A stretch of DNA of 30,442 bases from Armatimonadota bacterium (GTDB taxonomy: Bacteria > Sysuimicrobiota > Sysuimicrobiia > Sysuimicrobiales > VGFF01). The translations under genes and the position numbers were made by a program. The DNA lies in contig VGFF01000006.1 of the NCBI GenBank assembly GCA_016868955.1, positions 1 to 30,442 of the forward strand, read 5' to 3'. Below the pieces are notes generated by a model that worked only from the letters and a program-made list of their open reading frames with translations, searched no databases and was not told the origin of the DNA. Shown piece after piece: positions 7,613 through 14,477 of the stretch; positions within the stretch are counted from its first letter, which is position 1; the number at the start of each line of letters is the position of its first letter.

Positions 7613-8776
7613 CTACGCCGTCCCGACCCGCCGCCTGAACGTGCCCATCGTGTGCACTTCTCGATAGAGGATGTCGCAGAATTCAGCGCGCCGCCCCGCG
7701 GCTTCGAACCGCAGGAACACGTCGCGCACCGCCTCGGTGCCGTAGTAGTAGTGCGGAATGCCCGTACACCACAGCGGATCGGCGAGGAACCGCAGGTGCG
7801 TCTCCGCTTCGATGCGCGGGATGCCGCGCCGATCCATCATCTCGGCGACGAGGCGCTCGCCGGACCATCCGTTGGCGTGCAGCCGGTACACCCAGTTCGT
7901 GCTGAGCCCGGCGCGGTACCGCTTTTCGAGGTCGGTGATCTCATCGTCGATCGTGCGGCACCAACCGAGCAGGCGCATGCCGAGGTTGCACGTGCCTTCG
8001 ATGATCGGCGTGATCGGCGTATTCGAGAAGTACAAGCCCGCTTCCGGCGGCAACGTGCCGTCCAGTCCGTGCCGCTGGCGGATCGCGTTCAGCGCCGAGT
8101 GGCCGGGAAACGACTCATGGGCGACGACGTGGGCGAGCGCCGGCGTGGTCCAGCCCAGGTCGGCGTTGAGCATCACGCGGCTTCGATACAGGCCGGTCGC
8201 CTTGGAGTAGCCGTTGTAGAAGACGTTGCGGACCGGCTCGAACTCCGCTGCCGTGCCGTCGGGCAGCGCGGCGATGCGCGCGTGCGTCTCGCGCCGCGCG
8301 TCGGCGATCATCGCACCCGCGCGCGAGGCGAACTCCTCCGGCGCGAGGCGGTTCGCGGCGCGCCAGCTCTGCAGCGCCGCCGGCAACGAGCCCTTGTGGC
8401 CGGCGGCCGCGAGCAACGCCGCGAGCGCGCGCTCCATCGCGGCGATCAGGTCCTCGCCGACGGGTTCTCCTGGCACGCCCAGGTACGTGGCGACGCGCTG
8501 GCCATAGGGGATCGATTCGCCCATCCCCTCGCGGCACTGCATCGTCATCGCGGTGATGACGTCGGTGAAGAACTGGCGGCGCTGATCGGGAAGATCCCAG
8601 GCCGCCAACGACGTTTCTACCTCTTGTAACCCGTTTAGGACCTCCGACCAGTCGCGTCCTTCTTCGCGCGTGATCGGGATGAAGTGCACGAGCAGCGGCT
8701 CCGTGCCCTTCGCTTCGCCGACGAGGCGATTGAGACGGTTGGCGAGCGCGAGGAACCGTTCCAGGAGCGCGAGCAA
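7613..8776 (-). CDS. DUF885-family putative zinc metallopeptidase
   Basis: I start this at TTG 8776, which has a near-perfect GGAGGT seven bases upstream and gives 387 residues. The frame stays open to an ATG at 8944, but that extension is arginine-rich, unlike the family, and overlaps the divergent gene's start. The metal-binding signature is HESFPGH (residues 220-226, the HExxPGH variant of HExxH). A third ligand candidate is the glutamate in PIIEGTCNLGM (Glu260), with an upstream FYNGYSKATGLYRSRVMLN segment. DUF885 proteins are usually 550-600 residues, so this one is short and lacks most of the N-terminal helical part. It is either a compact subfamily or a 5'-truncated gene that has gained a new start. 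It lies upstream of bisC in the same direction. The peptide substrate is unknown. Confidence 0.78.
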   Translation of the reverse strand: MLALLERFLALANRLNRLVGEAKGTEPLLVHFIPITREEGRDWSEVLNGLQEVETSLAAWDLPDQRRQFFTDVITAMTMQCREGMGESIPYGQRVATYLGVPGEPVGEDLIAAMERALAALLAAAGHKGSLPAALQSWRAANRLAPEEFASRAGAMIADARRETHARIAALPDGTAAEFEPVRNVFYNGYSKATGLYRSRVMLNADLGWTTPALAHVVAHESFPGHSALNAIRQRHGLDGTLPPEAGLYFSNTPITPIIEGTCNLGMRLLGWCRTIDDEITDLEKRYRAGLSTNWVYRLHANGWSGERLVAEMMDRRGIPRIEAETHLRFLADPLWCTGIPHYYYGTEAVRDVFLRFEAAGRRAEFCDILYREVHTMGTFRRRVGTA

Positions 8777-8933
8777 CGAGGGGACCTCCAGTCGACTAAA
8801 CTGGTTGGAACTTCGGACTGGCGTCCGATCGTCCCTGCGTGGGTCGGAACGTTGAAGACGCCTATGCTCAACTTCAAGGTCGCGCGCTGAGCCTCGCAGG
8901 GCCCGCGCCGCCGCGGCGCGAACTGTCGCGGCG

Positions 8934-9941
8934 ATGTCCCGCATCGGGTTCGCCGTCGGCTACGACGCCCGGTTGACGATCCGCGACTTCGCGGAGGCGA
9001 TGCGCCTCGCGGACGCGCGTGGATTCGAGATGGGGTTCTTCTCTGAGACGTTCGCGCTCATGCGCGACGGCGTGACGGCTATGGCCGCGTTCGCGCTCGC
9101 GACGCGGCAAATGCGGCTCGGCTTCACGCAGATCGTGCGGCTGCGCAGTCCGGTCGTCATGGCGCAGACGGCGGCGACGCTCGACGAGCTGTCGGGCAGT
9201 CGCCTCGTGTTGTGCCCGGGCGCGGCCACCGACAATCACGCCGGCCGCTACGGGTTCGAGCCGCACGACCCCGTCGAGGGCATGAGGGAGTGGGTATCGG
9301 TCATCCGCCGCGTGCTCGCCGGCGAGTCGGTTACATACGATGGGCGGCTGCTCCGTGTGCGCGACGCGCAGCTCGGCTGGACGCCGGTGCGCCCGCGCAT
9401 TCCGTTGTGGTTCGCGGCGACGAGCACCACGGGGCTGCGGCTCGCCGGCCGCCTCGGCGACGGCGTCTTGCTGAACACCGTGTCGTCGCCGGAGTACTCG
9501 GCGAACGCGGTCGCGATCGTCAAGAAGGCGGTCGAGGAAGCGGGGCGCGACTGGTCGGCGTTCGAGGTCGCGCAGATCATTAACACGTCCGTCGAGGGCG
9601 ATCACGACGCGGCCGTCGATGCCGTCCGCTGGGAAGTCGCCTACAAGTTCCTGCCGATGAAGTTCAAGACGCAATCGGCGCCGCGCCGGCGCGTCGGCGA
9701 TCCGTATTACGACCCGAACGATCTGCCGCGGCTCGACACGGCGTTCCGCGAGGGCGGCAAGGCCGCGCTGGAACGCGCGTTGTCGCCGCGCACCGTCGAA
9801 AACCTCACCGCGTCCGGCACGCCGTCGGAGGTCCTCGATCGCGTCGAGCGTTATCGCGCCGCCGGCGTGCGGCTGCCGATCCTCCGTCCGGCGGCGCACC
9901 ATCAGATCCCGCGCGTGCTGGATCTGGCCGGGCCCGGCTAG
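8934..9941 (+). CDS. LLM-class flavin/F420-dependent oxidoreductase
   Basis: TIM-barrel luciferase-like oxidoreductase of 335 residues, the normal length. Typical segments are the N-terminal IGFAVGYDARLTIRDFAEAM, ADARGFEMGFFSE (strand 2), LGFTQIVRLRSPVVMAQTAA (cofactor pocket), SGSRLVLCPGAA, the RRVLAGESVTYDGRLLRV loop and RPRIPLWFAATSTTGLRLAG. The last is characteristic of the MER/F420 (methylene-H4MPT reductase-like) branch. The family uses FMN or F420 for hydride transfer; the cofactor cannot be decided from sequence alone. The protein ends at a TAG that interlocks with the stop of the convergent IadA homologue in a shared CTAG (9938-9941). No F420 biosynthesis gene is in the window. The start at ATG 8934 fits the family N-terminus but has no strong ribosome-binding site. 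Confidence 0.88.
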   Translation: MSRIGFAVGYDARLTIRDFAEAMRLADARGFEMGFFSETFALMRDGVTAMAAFALATRQMRLGFTQIVRLRSPVVMAQTAATLDELSGSRLVLCPGAATDNHAGRYGFEPHDPVEGMREWVSVIRRVLAGESVTYDGRLLRVRDAQLGWTPVRPRIPLWFAATSTTGLRLAGRLGDGVLLNTVSSPEYSANAVAIVKKAVEEAGRDWSAFEVAQIINTSVEGDHDAAVDAVRWEVAYKFLPMKFKTQSAPRRRVGDPYYDPNDLPRLDTAFREGGKAALERALSPRTVENLTASGTPSEVLDRVERYRAAGVRLPILRPAAHHQIPRVLDLAGPG

Positions 9942-11098
9942 CGCTCCTCGAAGACGCCCTTCACGATCGCGTTCCCGCCGTCGACCATCAACCGCCCCCG
10001 CGCGAGCACCTTGTCGATCTCCCAATCCGGACCGAGCACGAGGAGGTCGGCGTCGGAACCGACCGCGATCTCGCCCTTGCGCGGATGCAGGCGCAGATGG
10101 CGCGCCGGGTTCGTGGCGGCGATCCGCACCGCGACGTCGATCGGCATGCCGCGAACGATAAGATCGCGGAACTCGTCGTAGAGCAGCCGCGTCTCCCAAA
10201 TCGCCATCGCCGGCTTGCCGTGCGCATCGACGAGATGCGGGAAGACGCCGCCCGCGTCCGTGCTCATGCTGATGCGGTCGATCGGCACGCCCTTGCTCAG
10301 GAGGTGAGCCACGGCGTCGGGAACCCAAACGTTGCCTGGCAGGACGCGGTGCGCGGTCAAGTCGATCGGGTTGCCGGCGAGCGCCCAGGCCACGGTCTGA
10401 TCGAGCAGGGCCGCGGTGCGGTTGCAGTGCGTCGGCAGGAAGATCCCCGCCGGGAGATCCGACCGCGCATGCGCGTCGATCAACGGCTGCAGTCCGGCTT
10501 TGCCCAGCCCCATGTGGATGTTGACGACCCCACCGCGTCCGGTGAGCCGGCCTGCCACCTGCGTCTCGGCGGCGATGCGGACCAGCTCCTCGACGGTCGG
10601 CTGCGACGACCGCGGATCGGAGATCGCGATCTCGCCGGCGCCGAGCGCCTTTTCGATCAACATGACGTCGAGCTTGAGACTGCCGGTGATCGTGGGCGGC
10701 GGCACGTCGTAACACCCGATGAACAGGTACGTCGACAAGCCTTCGTCCTCGAGCGCCCGCGCCTTAGCCAGCAACCCGACGAGGCTGCGCGTGAGGCCGT
10801 CGGCGCCGAGCAGCCCCACCGCCGTCGTCGTGCCCCAGCGCGTGAAGTCGGTGAGGTTCAACTCCGGGCCGCGCGTGTGCGGTCCCGTGCTGCCGCCGCC
10901 GCCGAGGAAGTGCGTGTGGCCGTCGACGAAGCCGGGAACCGTGACGCGGCCGCCGCAATCGATCTCGGTCACGCCGCGCCAACCGGCGGCCGGCAGCGAA
11001 GATGCGACGGCGGCGACGCGGCCGCCGGCGATGAGGATGTCGTTCGTGCCGAGATCCTGCGGCGCCCACACTTGGCAGCGCCGGAGCAGCGTCAACAT
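9938..11098 (-). CDS. iadA: Isoaspartyl dipeptidase (IadA)-like amidohydrolase
   Basis: Metal-dependent amidohydrolase of 386 residues, alignable with E. coli IadA along its length. The HxH pair is in VDGHTHFLGGGG (His61, His63). GLLGADGLTR, the substrate loop CYDVPPPTITGS, the arginine region AISDPRSSQP (Arg163), NIHMGLGK (His195), LPTHCNR (His224) and the catalytic Asp in MSTDAGG (Asp281) all fall at the expected spacing. The odd point is position 156. E. coli IadA has a carboxylated lysine (Lys162) bridging the two zinc ions, but this protein has glutamate (GEIAISD). Other amidohydrolases use Glu here, so it may be active with altered metal chemistry or substrate range. The C-terminus GEIAVGSDADLLVL and KVLARGRLMVDG is family-typical. 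It starts at ATG 11098 with an AGGGGA sequence upstream and diverges from the M24 peptidase. Removal of isoaspartyl residues from peptides is the likely role. Confidence 0.87.
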   Translation of the reverse strand: MLTLLRRCQVWAPQDLGTNDILIAGGRVAAVASSLPAAGWRGVTEIDCGGRVTVPGFVDGHTHFLGGGGSTGPHTRGPELNLTDFTRWGTTTAVGLLGADGLTRSLVGLLAKARALEDEGLSTYLFIGCYDVPPPTITGSLKLDVMLIEKALGAGEIAISDPRSSQPTVEELVRIAAETQVAGRLTGRGGVVNIHMGLGKAGLQPLIDAHARSDLPAGIFLPTHCNRTAALLDQTVAWALAGNPIDLTAHRVLPGNVWVPDAVAHLLSKGVPIDRISMSTDAGGVFPHLVDAHGKPAMAIWETRLLYDEFRDLIVRGMPIDVAVRIAATNPARHLRLHPRKGEIAVGSDADLLVLGPDWEIDKVLARGRLMVDGGNAIVKGVFEER

Positions 11099-11255
11099 CG
11101 GTCGCGTCCCCTTTCGGATGCGTTCGTCGAGGAAGGCGGGGATCGATCTCGAGGGTGCTTTTCGTTACTTATGGCGACGCTTCCTCGGCGCGCACGCGCG
11201 CGCTTACGCCGCGCAGGGCCGCCGTGGCCCCGCGTGGTATCCAAAGTCATTCGAG

Positions 11256-11283
11256 CGCTCCGCCGCGATCTCCGCGAGGAGCG
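11256..11283 (+). other. Small hairpin next to the M24 ribosome-binding site in the divergent intergenic region
   Basis: The 205-base region between the divergent iadA and M24 genes must hold both promoters, but I see no convincing -35/-10 pair. Near its right end CGCTCC (11256-11261) can pair with GGAGCG (11278-11283), with an inner CGCG/CGCG stem and a 5-base loop. This hairpin abuts the GAAGGAGG ribosome-binding site (11284-11291). It could modulate translation, or be chance in GC-rich DNA. Confidence 0.2.
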
Positions 11284-11303
11284 GAAGGAGGCAAGTCACG
11301 TCG

Positions 11304-12473
11304 ATGTCGGAGTCTTCGCTATCTCGCTTGCAGCAGGTGGTGCGTGAAGCGGCGCTCGATGGCTGGTTGATCTACGACTTTCGCGGTCTCAATCCGTTTC
11401 CGCCGCAGCTGCTGCCGTTGGGCGAGGGGATATTGTCGCGCCGCTGGTTCCTGTTCGTGCCCGCGAAGGGCGCCCCGGCGTTGATCCATCACCGCATCGA
11501 GGGATCGGCATGGGAGGCGGTGCTGCGGGACGCCTCGCTGCGGCGGCTGGAGTTCGCGTCGCACGGCCAGCTCGACGAGCGCTTGCGCGAAACGCTCAAC
11601 GGCGCGCGTCGTGTCGCTATGGAGTACAGCCCGGGCGGCGAGATCCCCTACGTCAGCTACGTCGACGGCGGCACGCTCGAGCGCGTGCGGGCGCTCGGCG
11701 TCGACGTCGTGTCCAGCGCGGATCTGCTGCAGCGGTTCCTGACGTGGGACGCCGACGACCGCGCCGCGCACGATCGCGCCGTGCGCGGTCTCGTCGACGC
11801 CAAGAACGCGGCGTTCGCCTTCATGGACAAACGATTGCGCGCCGGCGAGCCGGTGACGGAGCTCGACGTGCAGCGGCTCATCGCCGAACGTCTCCAGGCC
11901 GCCGATCTCGCGTTTGATCATCCGGCGATCGTCGCGTTCGGCAGCCATGCCAGCGACGGGCACTACAGCCCCAGCCCGCGCACGGATCGCCCGTTGCAGC
12001 GCGGGCAGTGCGTGATCCTCGACTTGTGGGCCGGCGTGCCCGATCGGCCGATGGCCGACATCACGTGGTCCGGCTACGCGGGCGAACCGACAGCCGAGTA
12101 CGTGCGCGTCTGGGAGGCCGTGCGCGACGCCCGCGACCTCGCGATCGAATTGCTCTCGAAGCGCTCCGTGCAGCAAGGGTGGGAGGTCGATCGCGCGGCG
12201 CGCGACCTCATCACGGCGCGGGGTTTCGGCGAGGCGTTCCGGCACCGGCTTGGCCACAGTATCGGCCGAAATGTCGCCCATGGGCGCAGCGTCAACTTGG
12301 ATGACTGGGAGACGCACGACACGCGCCAGCTGTTGCCCGGCTTGGGTGTGACCGTAGAGCCGGGTGTCTACCTCGGCCACATCGGCATCCGCAGCGAGGT
12401 CAACGTCCTGATCACGGAGTCCGGGGCGACGGTGACATCGCCCGTTCAGCGCGAGCCCGTCCCCCTCGGCTGA
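11304..12473 (+). CDS. M24 family metallopeptidase (Xaa-Pro aminopeptidase/dipeptidase-like)
   Basis: Pita-bread-fold metalloaminopeptidase of 389 residues. The start is ATG 11304, with GGAAGGAGG 12 bases before it; the open frame continues further upstream, but that part overlaps the divergent gene and looks non-coding. An N-terminal creatinase-like domain (about 1-150; DGWLIYDFRGLNPFPPQLL) precedes the catalytic domain. All five metal ligands are visible: Asp240 (ILDLWAG), Asp252 (MADITWSG), His318 (RLGHSIGRNVAHG), Glu352 (VTVEPGVYL) and Glu365 (IRSEVNVLI). This indicates an active enzyme, probably removing residues next to proline from peptides or splitting X-Pro dipeptides. Members of the family also include creatinase and DMSP lyase, but the complete metal set and VEPGVYL motif favour a peptidase. 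A strong hairpin follows the stop. It is divergent from iadA and convergent with the two M55 genes. Confidence 0.9.
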   Translation: MSESSLSRLQQVVREAALDGWLIYDFRGLNPFPPQLLPLGEGILSRRWFLFVPAKGAPALIHHRIEGSAWEAVLRDASLRRLEFASHGQLDERLRETLNGARRVAMEYSPGGEIPYVSYVDGGTLERVRALGVDVVSSADLLQRFLTWDADDRAAHDRAVRGLVDAKNAAFAFMDKRLRAGEPVTELDVQRLIAERLQAADLAFDHPAIVAFGSHASDGHYSPSPRTDRPLQRGQCVILDLWAGVPDRPMADITWSGYAGEPTAEYVRVWEAVRDARDLAIELLSKRSVQQGWEVDRAARDLITARGFGEAFRHRLGHSIGRNVAHGRSVNLDDWETHDTRQLLPGLGVTVEPGVYLGHIGIRSEVNVLITESGATVTSPVQREPVPLG

Positions 12474-12483
12474 GGAATCTCCG

Positions 12484-12521
12484 GCGAGGCGCGGGAGGAG
12501 ATCTTTCCTCCCGCGCCTCGC
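12484..12521 (+). terminator. Strong hairpin terminator after the M24 peptidase gene
   Basis: A perfect 16-base inverted repeat lies 10 bases past the M24 stop: stem 12484-12499, loop GATCTT (12500-12505), stem 12506-12521. It is followed by GTTTCTCT, a weak T-rich tail. It sits between convergent genes and could stop transcription in both directions, although only the plus-strand side has T residues. Confidence 0.75.
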
Positions 12522-12604
12522 GTTTCTCTACATGGCCTGGAATCGACCGTTGAACCGGCGGAACGCGTCCCAGACCGTGGCGCCCGCCGGAACGCCGTCG
12601 CCTG

Positions 12605-13447
12605 TTAGCCCTTCATCCACCCGCCCCAGACCACCGGCCACAATCCGATCAGCGCGTAGTACGTCTGATAGGCCTCGGACATCGTCGGGCACTGCAGAAC
12701 GACCGTATCGGGCTGGATCATCCGCACGCCAGGCACGCGCCGCGCCGACTCCGCGCCGCCCGTGTCCTTGAACTGCAGCTCCACGTCCACGGGCGTCGAC
12801 GGCGCGATCGGCTTCAGCTTGGCCGCGTTCTTCACGGCGCGTTCCGCGCCGGCGCGAATCGCCGCCTGCGCTCGCTTGGGATGGATGCACTGGGCGGCGT
12901 AGCGTCCGAGCGCGCGCTTGACGACGACGCCTTCGACGTGCGGCAGCGTAGCCTTCGCTTCGGCGATCGTGAGATCGTCACCGCTGACCATCGCCGCAGG
13001 CACGCCGTACGACCCGGCGAGGTAAGCGTTCAACCCGAATTCGCCGACGAGGGCGCCGTTGATCCAGACGTTCGCGACCGCCTGACCGTTCGTGGTGTGA
13101 CTCAACACGCCGGTGCTGCCGTGCCGCGTGTGGTAGCCGGTGAACAAGACGGCCGAGAACGAATCGTCGAGGCCTTCCATCTGTCCGGAGGCGCGCGGCC
13201 GCCCGGTGATCAGCTCGGCGCGCGGGTCGAGGTCGTCCAAGCGCAGGTTGCGGTTGCCGTTCGCGCCGTGCCCGTCGCTGACGACGACCTCCGCGGCGCC
13301 GCCCTCGAACGCGCCGGCGATGGCGGCGTTGACCTCGGCCATCATCCAACCGCGCGCCAGGCCGTAATCGACGCCTTCCGGTCCGGTCTGCGCCGCGTGC
13401 ACGACGCCCGACGTGCCTTCCATGTCCGCCGAAATGTAGATCTTCAA
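12605..13447 (-). CDS. dppA: M55 family D-aminopeptidase (DppA-like), downstream copy
   Basis: Zinc D-aminopeptidase of 280 residues. The start is TTG 13447, with GGGAGG at good spacing; it opens with KIYISADMEGTSGVV, exactly where homologues begin. The zinc ligands of the M55 family are all present: Asp8 and Glu10 (ADMEG), His60 (SDGHGANG), His106 (GYHTRHG) and Glu136 (GEFGLNA). A conserved His117 lies in VLSHTTNG and a SGDDLTIAEAK loop follows. Bacillus DppA cleaves dipeptides with N-terminal D-amino acids, such as D-Ala-D-Ala. It follows a paralogue by 20 bases and is clearly related to it, so the two are a tandem duplication, perhaps making a hetero-oligomeric ring (the family forms decamers) or having different substrates. 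No transporter gene is fused to this pair, unlike the classical dpp operon. Confidence 0.9.
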   Translation of the reverse strand: MKIYISADMEGTSGVVHAAQTGPEGVDYGLARGWMMAEVNAAIAGAFEGGAAEVVVSDGHGANGNRNLRLDDLDPRAELITGRPRASGQMEGLDDSFSAVLFTGYHTRHGSTGVLSHTTNGQAVANVWINGALVGEFGLNAYLAGSYGVPAAMVSGDDLTIAEAKATLPHVEGVVVKRALGRYAAQCIHPKRAQAAIRAGAERAVKNAAKLKPIAPSTPVDVELQFKDTGGAESARRVPGVRMIQPDTVVLQCPTMSEAYQTYYALIGLWPVVWGGWMKG

Positions 13448-13467
13448 GTGATGGCCTCCCGAGAGCG

Positions 13468-14295
13468 TCAGCGAAGCGTGCCGGCGGCGATGGCCAGCGC
13501 GGCCGAGAACGTGCGAAAACCGGTGACCGCGTCGGACGCGTCGAAGCGAATGGCGTCGGGCGCGTGCATCGTCGTCCCCGGCACCTGGTTTGCGACCTCG
13601 GCCATGCCCGTGTCCTTGTACTGGACTTCCCAGACGGCGGGGTGTCCCGGCGCGAACGGCTTCAGCGATGGGGCGCGCCGCACCGCGCGTTCCGACGCCG
13701 CGCGCACCAGATCCTGCGCGCGCTTCGGCGCCAGGCACTGCGCCGCGTAGCGGTCGACGGCGCGCTTGACCGCGGCCGTCTCGATGCCCGGCAAGAGATC
13801 GAGCCCTTCTTGGCACGTGAGGTCGTCGCCGGTCACCAATCCGACCGGCACGCCGGCTTGACCAGCGAGCAGCGCGTTGATGCCGATCTCGCCCATCTCG
13901 CGGCCGCCGATCGTCAGCTTGTTGATCGCACGCCCGTGCACGGTGTGGTTGATCACGCCGGCGGCGTTGCTGCGGGTGTGATAGCCGACGAGCAACAGGA
14001 CGGCGTAGGACTCGTCGAGGCCGGCGAGCTGCCCCAACGGCCGCGGGAATCCCGTGACGAGGTCGGCGTCGGGGTGAAGATCGCTGATGATGAGGTTGCG
14101 CGCTCCGTTGCCGCCGTGCGAGTCGCTGACGAGCACGCTCGTCGCGCCCGCGGCGAATGCGCCTTCCGCCGCCGCGTTCGTTTCGCCCATCATCAAACGG
14201 CGGGCGAGCTGGTAGTCGAAGCCGCGTTCGCTCGTGTGCTCGTTGTGGACGACGCCGGAGACGCCCTCCATGTCGACCGAGATGTAGACCTTCAC
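13468..14295 (-). CDS. dppA: M55 family D-aminopeptidase (DppA-like), upstream copy
   Basis: Paralogue of the downstream M55 gene, 275 residues, starting at GTG 14295 with AAGGAG about 8 bases upstream. The same ligand set is intact: Asp8 and Glu10 (SVDMEGVSG), His60 (SDSHGGNG), His106 (GYHTRSN) and Glu136 (GEIGINA), plus His117 (VINHTVHG) and TGDDLTCQEG. Residue positions match the second copy one for one to at least residue 140, which supports a duplication. Differences around the active site (DSHGGNG against DGHGANG, TRSN against TRHG) suggest diverged specificity. It is the first gene of a two-gene operon. The 182 bases between its start and the DUF4157 gene should contain the promoter, though none is clear. 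Function by family: hydrolysis of D-amino-acid-containing peptides, such as cell-wall fragments. Confidence 0.9.
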   Translation of the reverse strand: MKVYISVDMEGVSGVVHNEHTSERGFDYQLARRLMMGETNAAAEGAFAAGATSVLVSDSHGGNGARNLIISDLHPDADLVTGFPRPLGQLAGLDESYAVLLLVGYHTRSNAAGVINHTVHGRAINKLTIGGREMGEIGINALLAGQAGVPVGLVTGDDLTCQEGLDLLPGIETAAVKRAVDRYAAQCLAPKRAQDLVRAASERAVRRAPSLKPFAPGHPAVWEVQYKDTGMAEVANQVPGTTMHAPDAIRFDASDAVTGFRTFSAALAIAAGTLR

Positions 14296-14477
14296 GCGGG
14301 TCTCCTTTTCGACCTGGGATGTCGGAACTAAGGTGTTCGGGATGCCCCATAGAGATTGACGCCGGCGGCGGCACTTTCCTGTCCAGGCGGATGCGTGGCG
14401 GGGACAGCGCCGCCTCGTGGCCGCGCGAACAGGACCTCGGTCTCGCGGCGCGGAACATTCCTAGACTGTCGCCGGGC

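Noticed and set aside
8874..10715. 613-codon minus-strand open frame
   Set aside because: Its product is Arg-rich and lies partly out of frame with iadA and antisense to the LLM gene; both of those match families over their full lengths.
10719..11303. N-terminal extension of the M24 peptidase frame
   Set aside because: It overlaps iadA and the intergenic region, is unlike the family, and a good ribosome-binding site precedes ATG 11304.
12528..12604. Short minus-strand reading …VWDAFRRFNGRFQAM after the M55 gene
   Set aside because: It looks protein-like for about 24 residues, but most of its frame is a shadow of the M55 gene and I cannot link it to any family.
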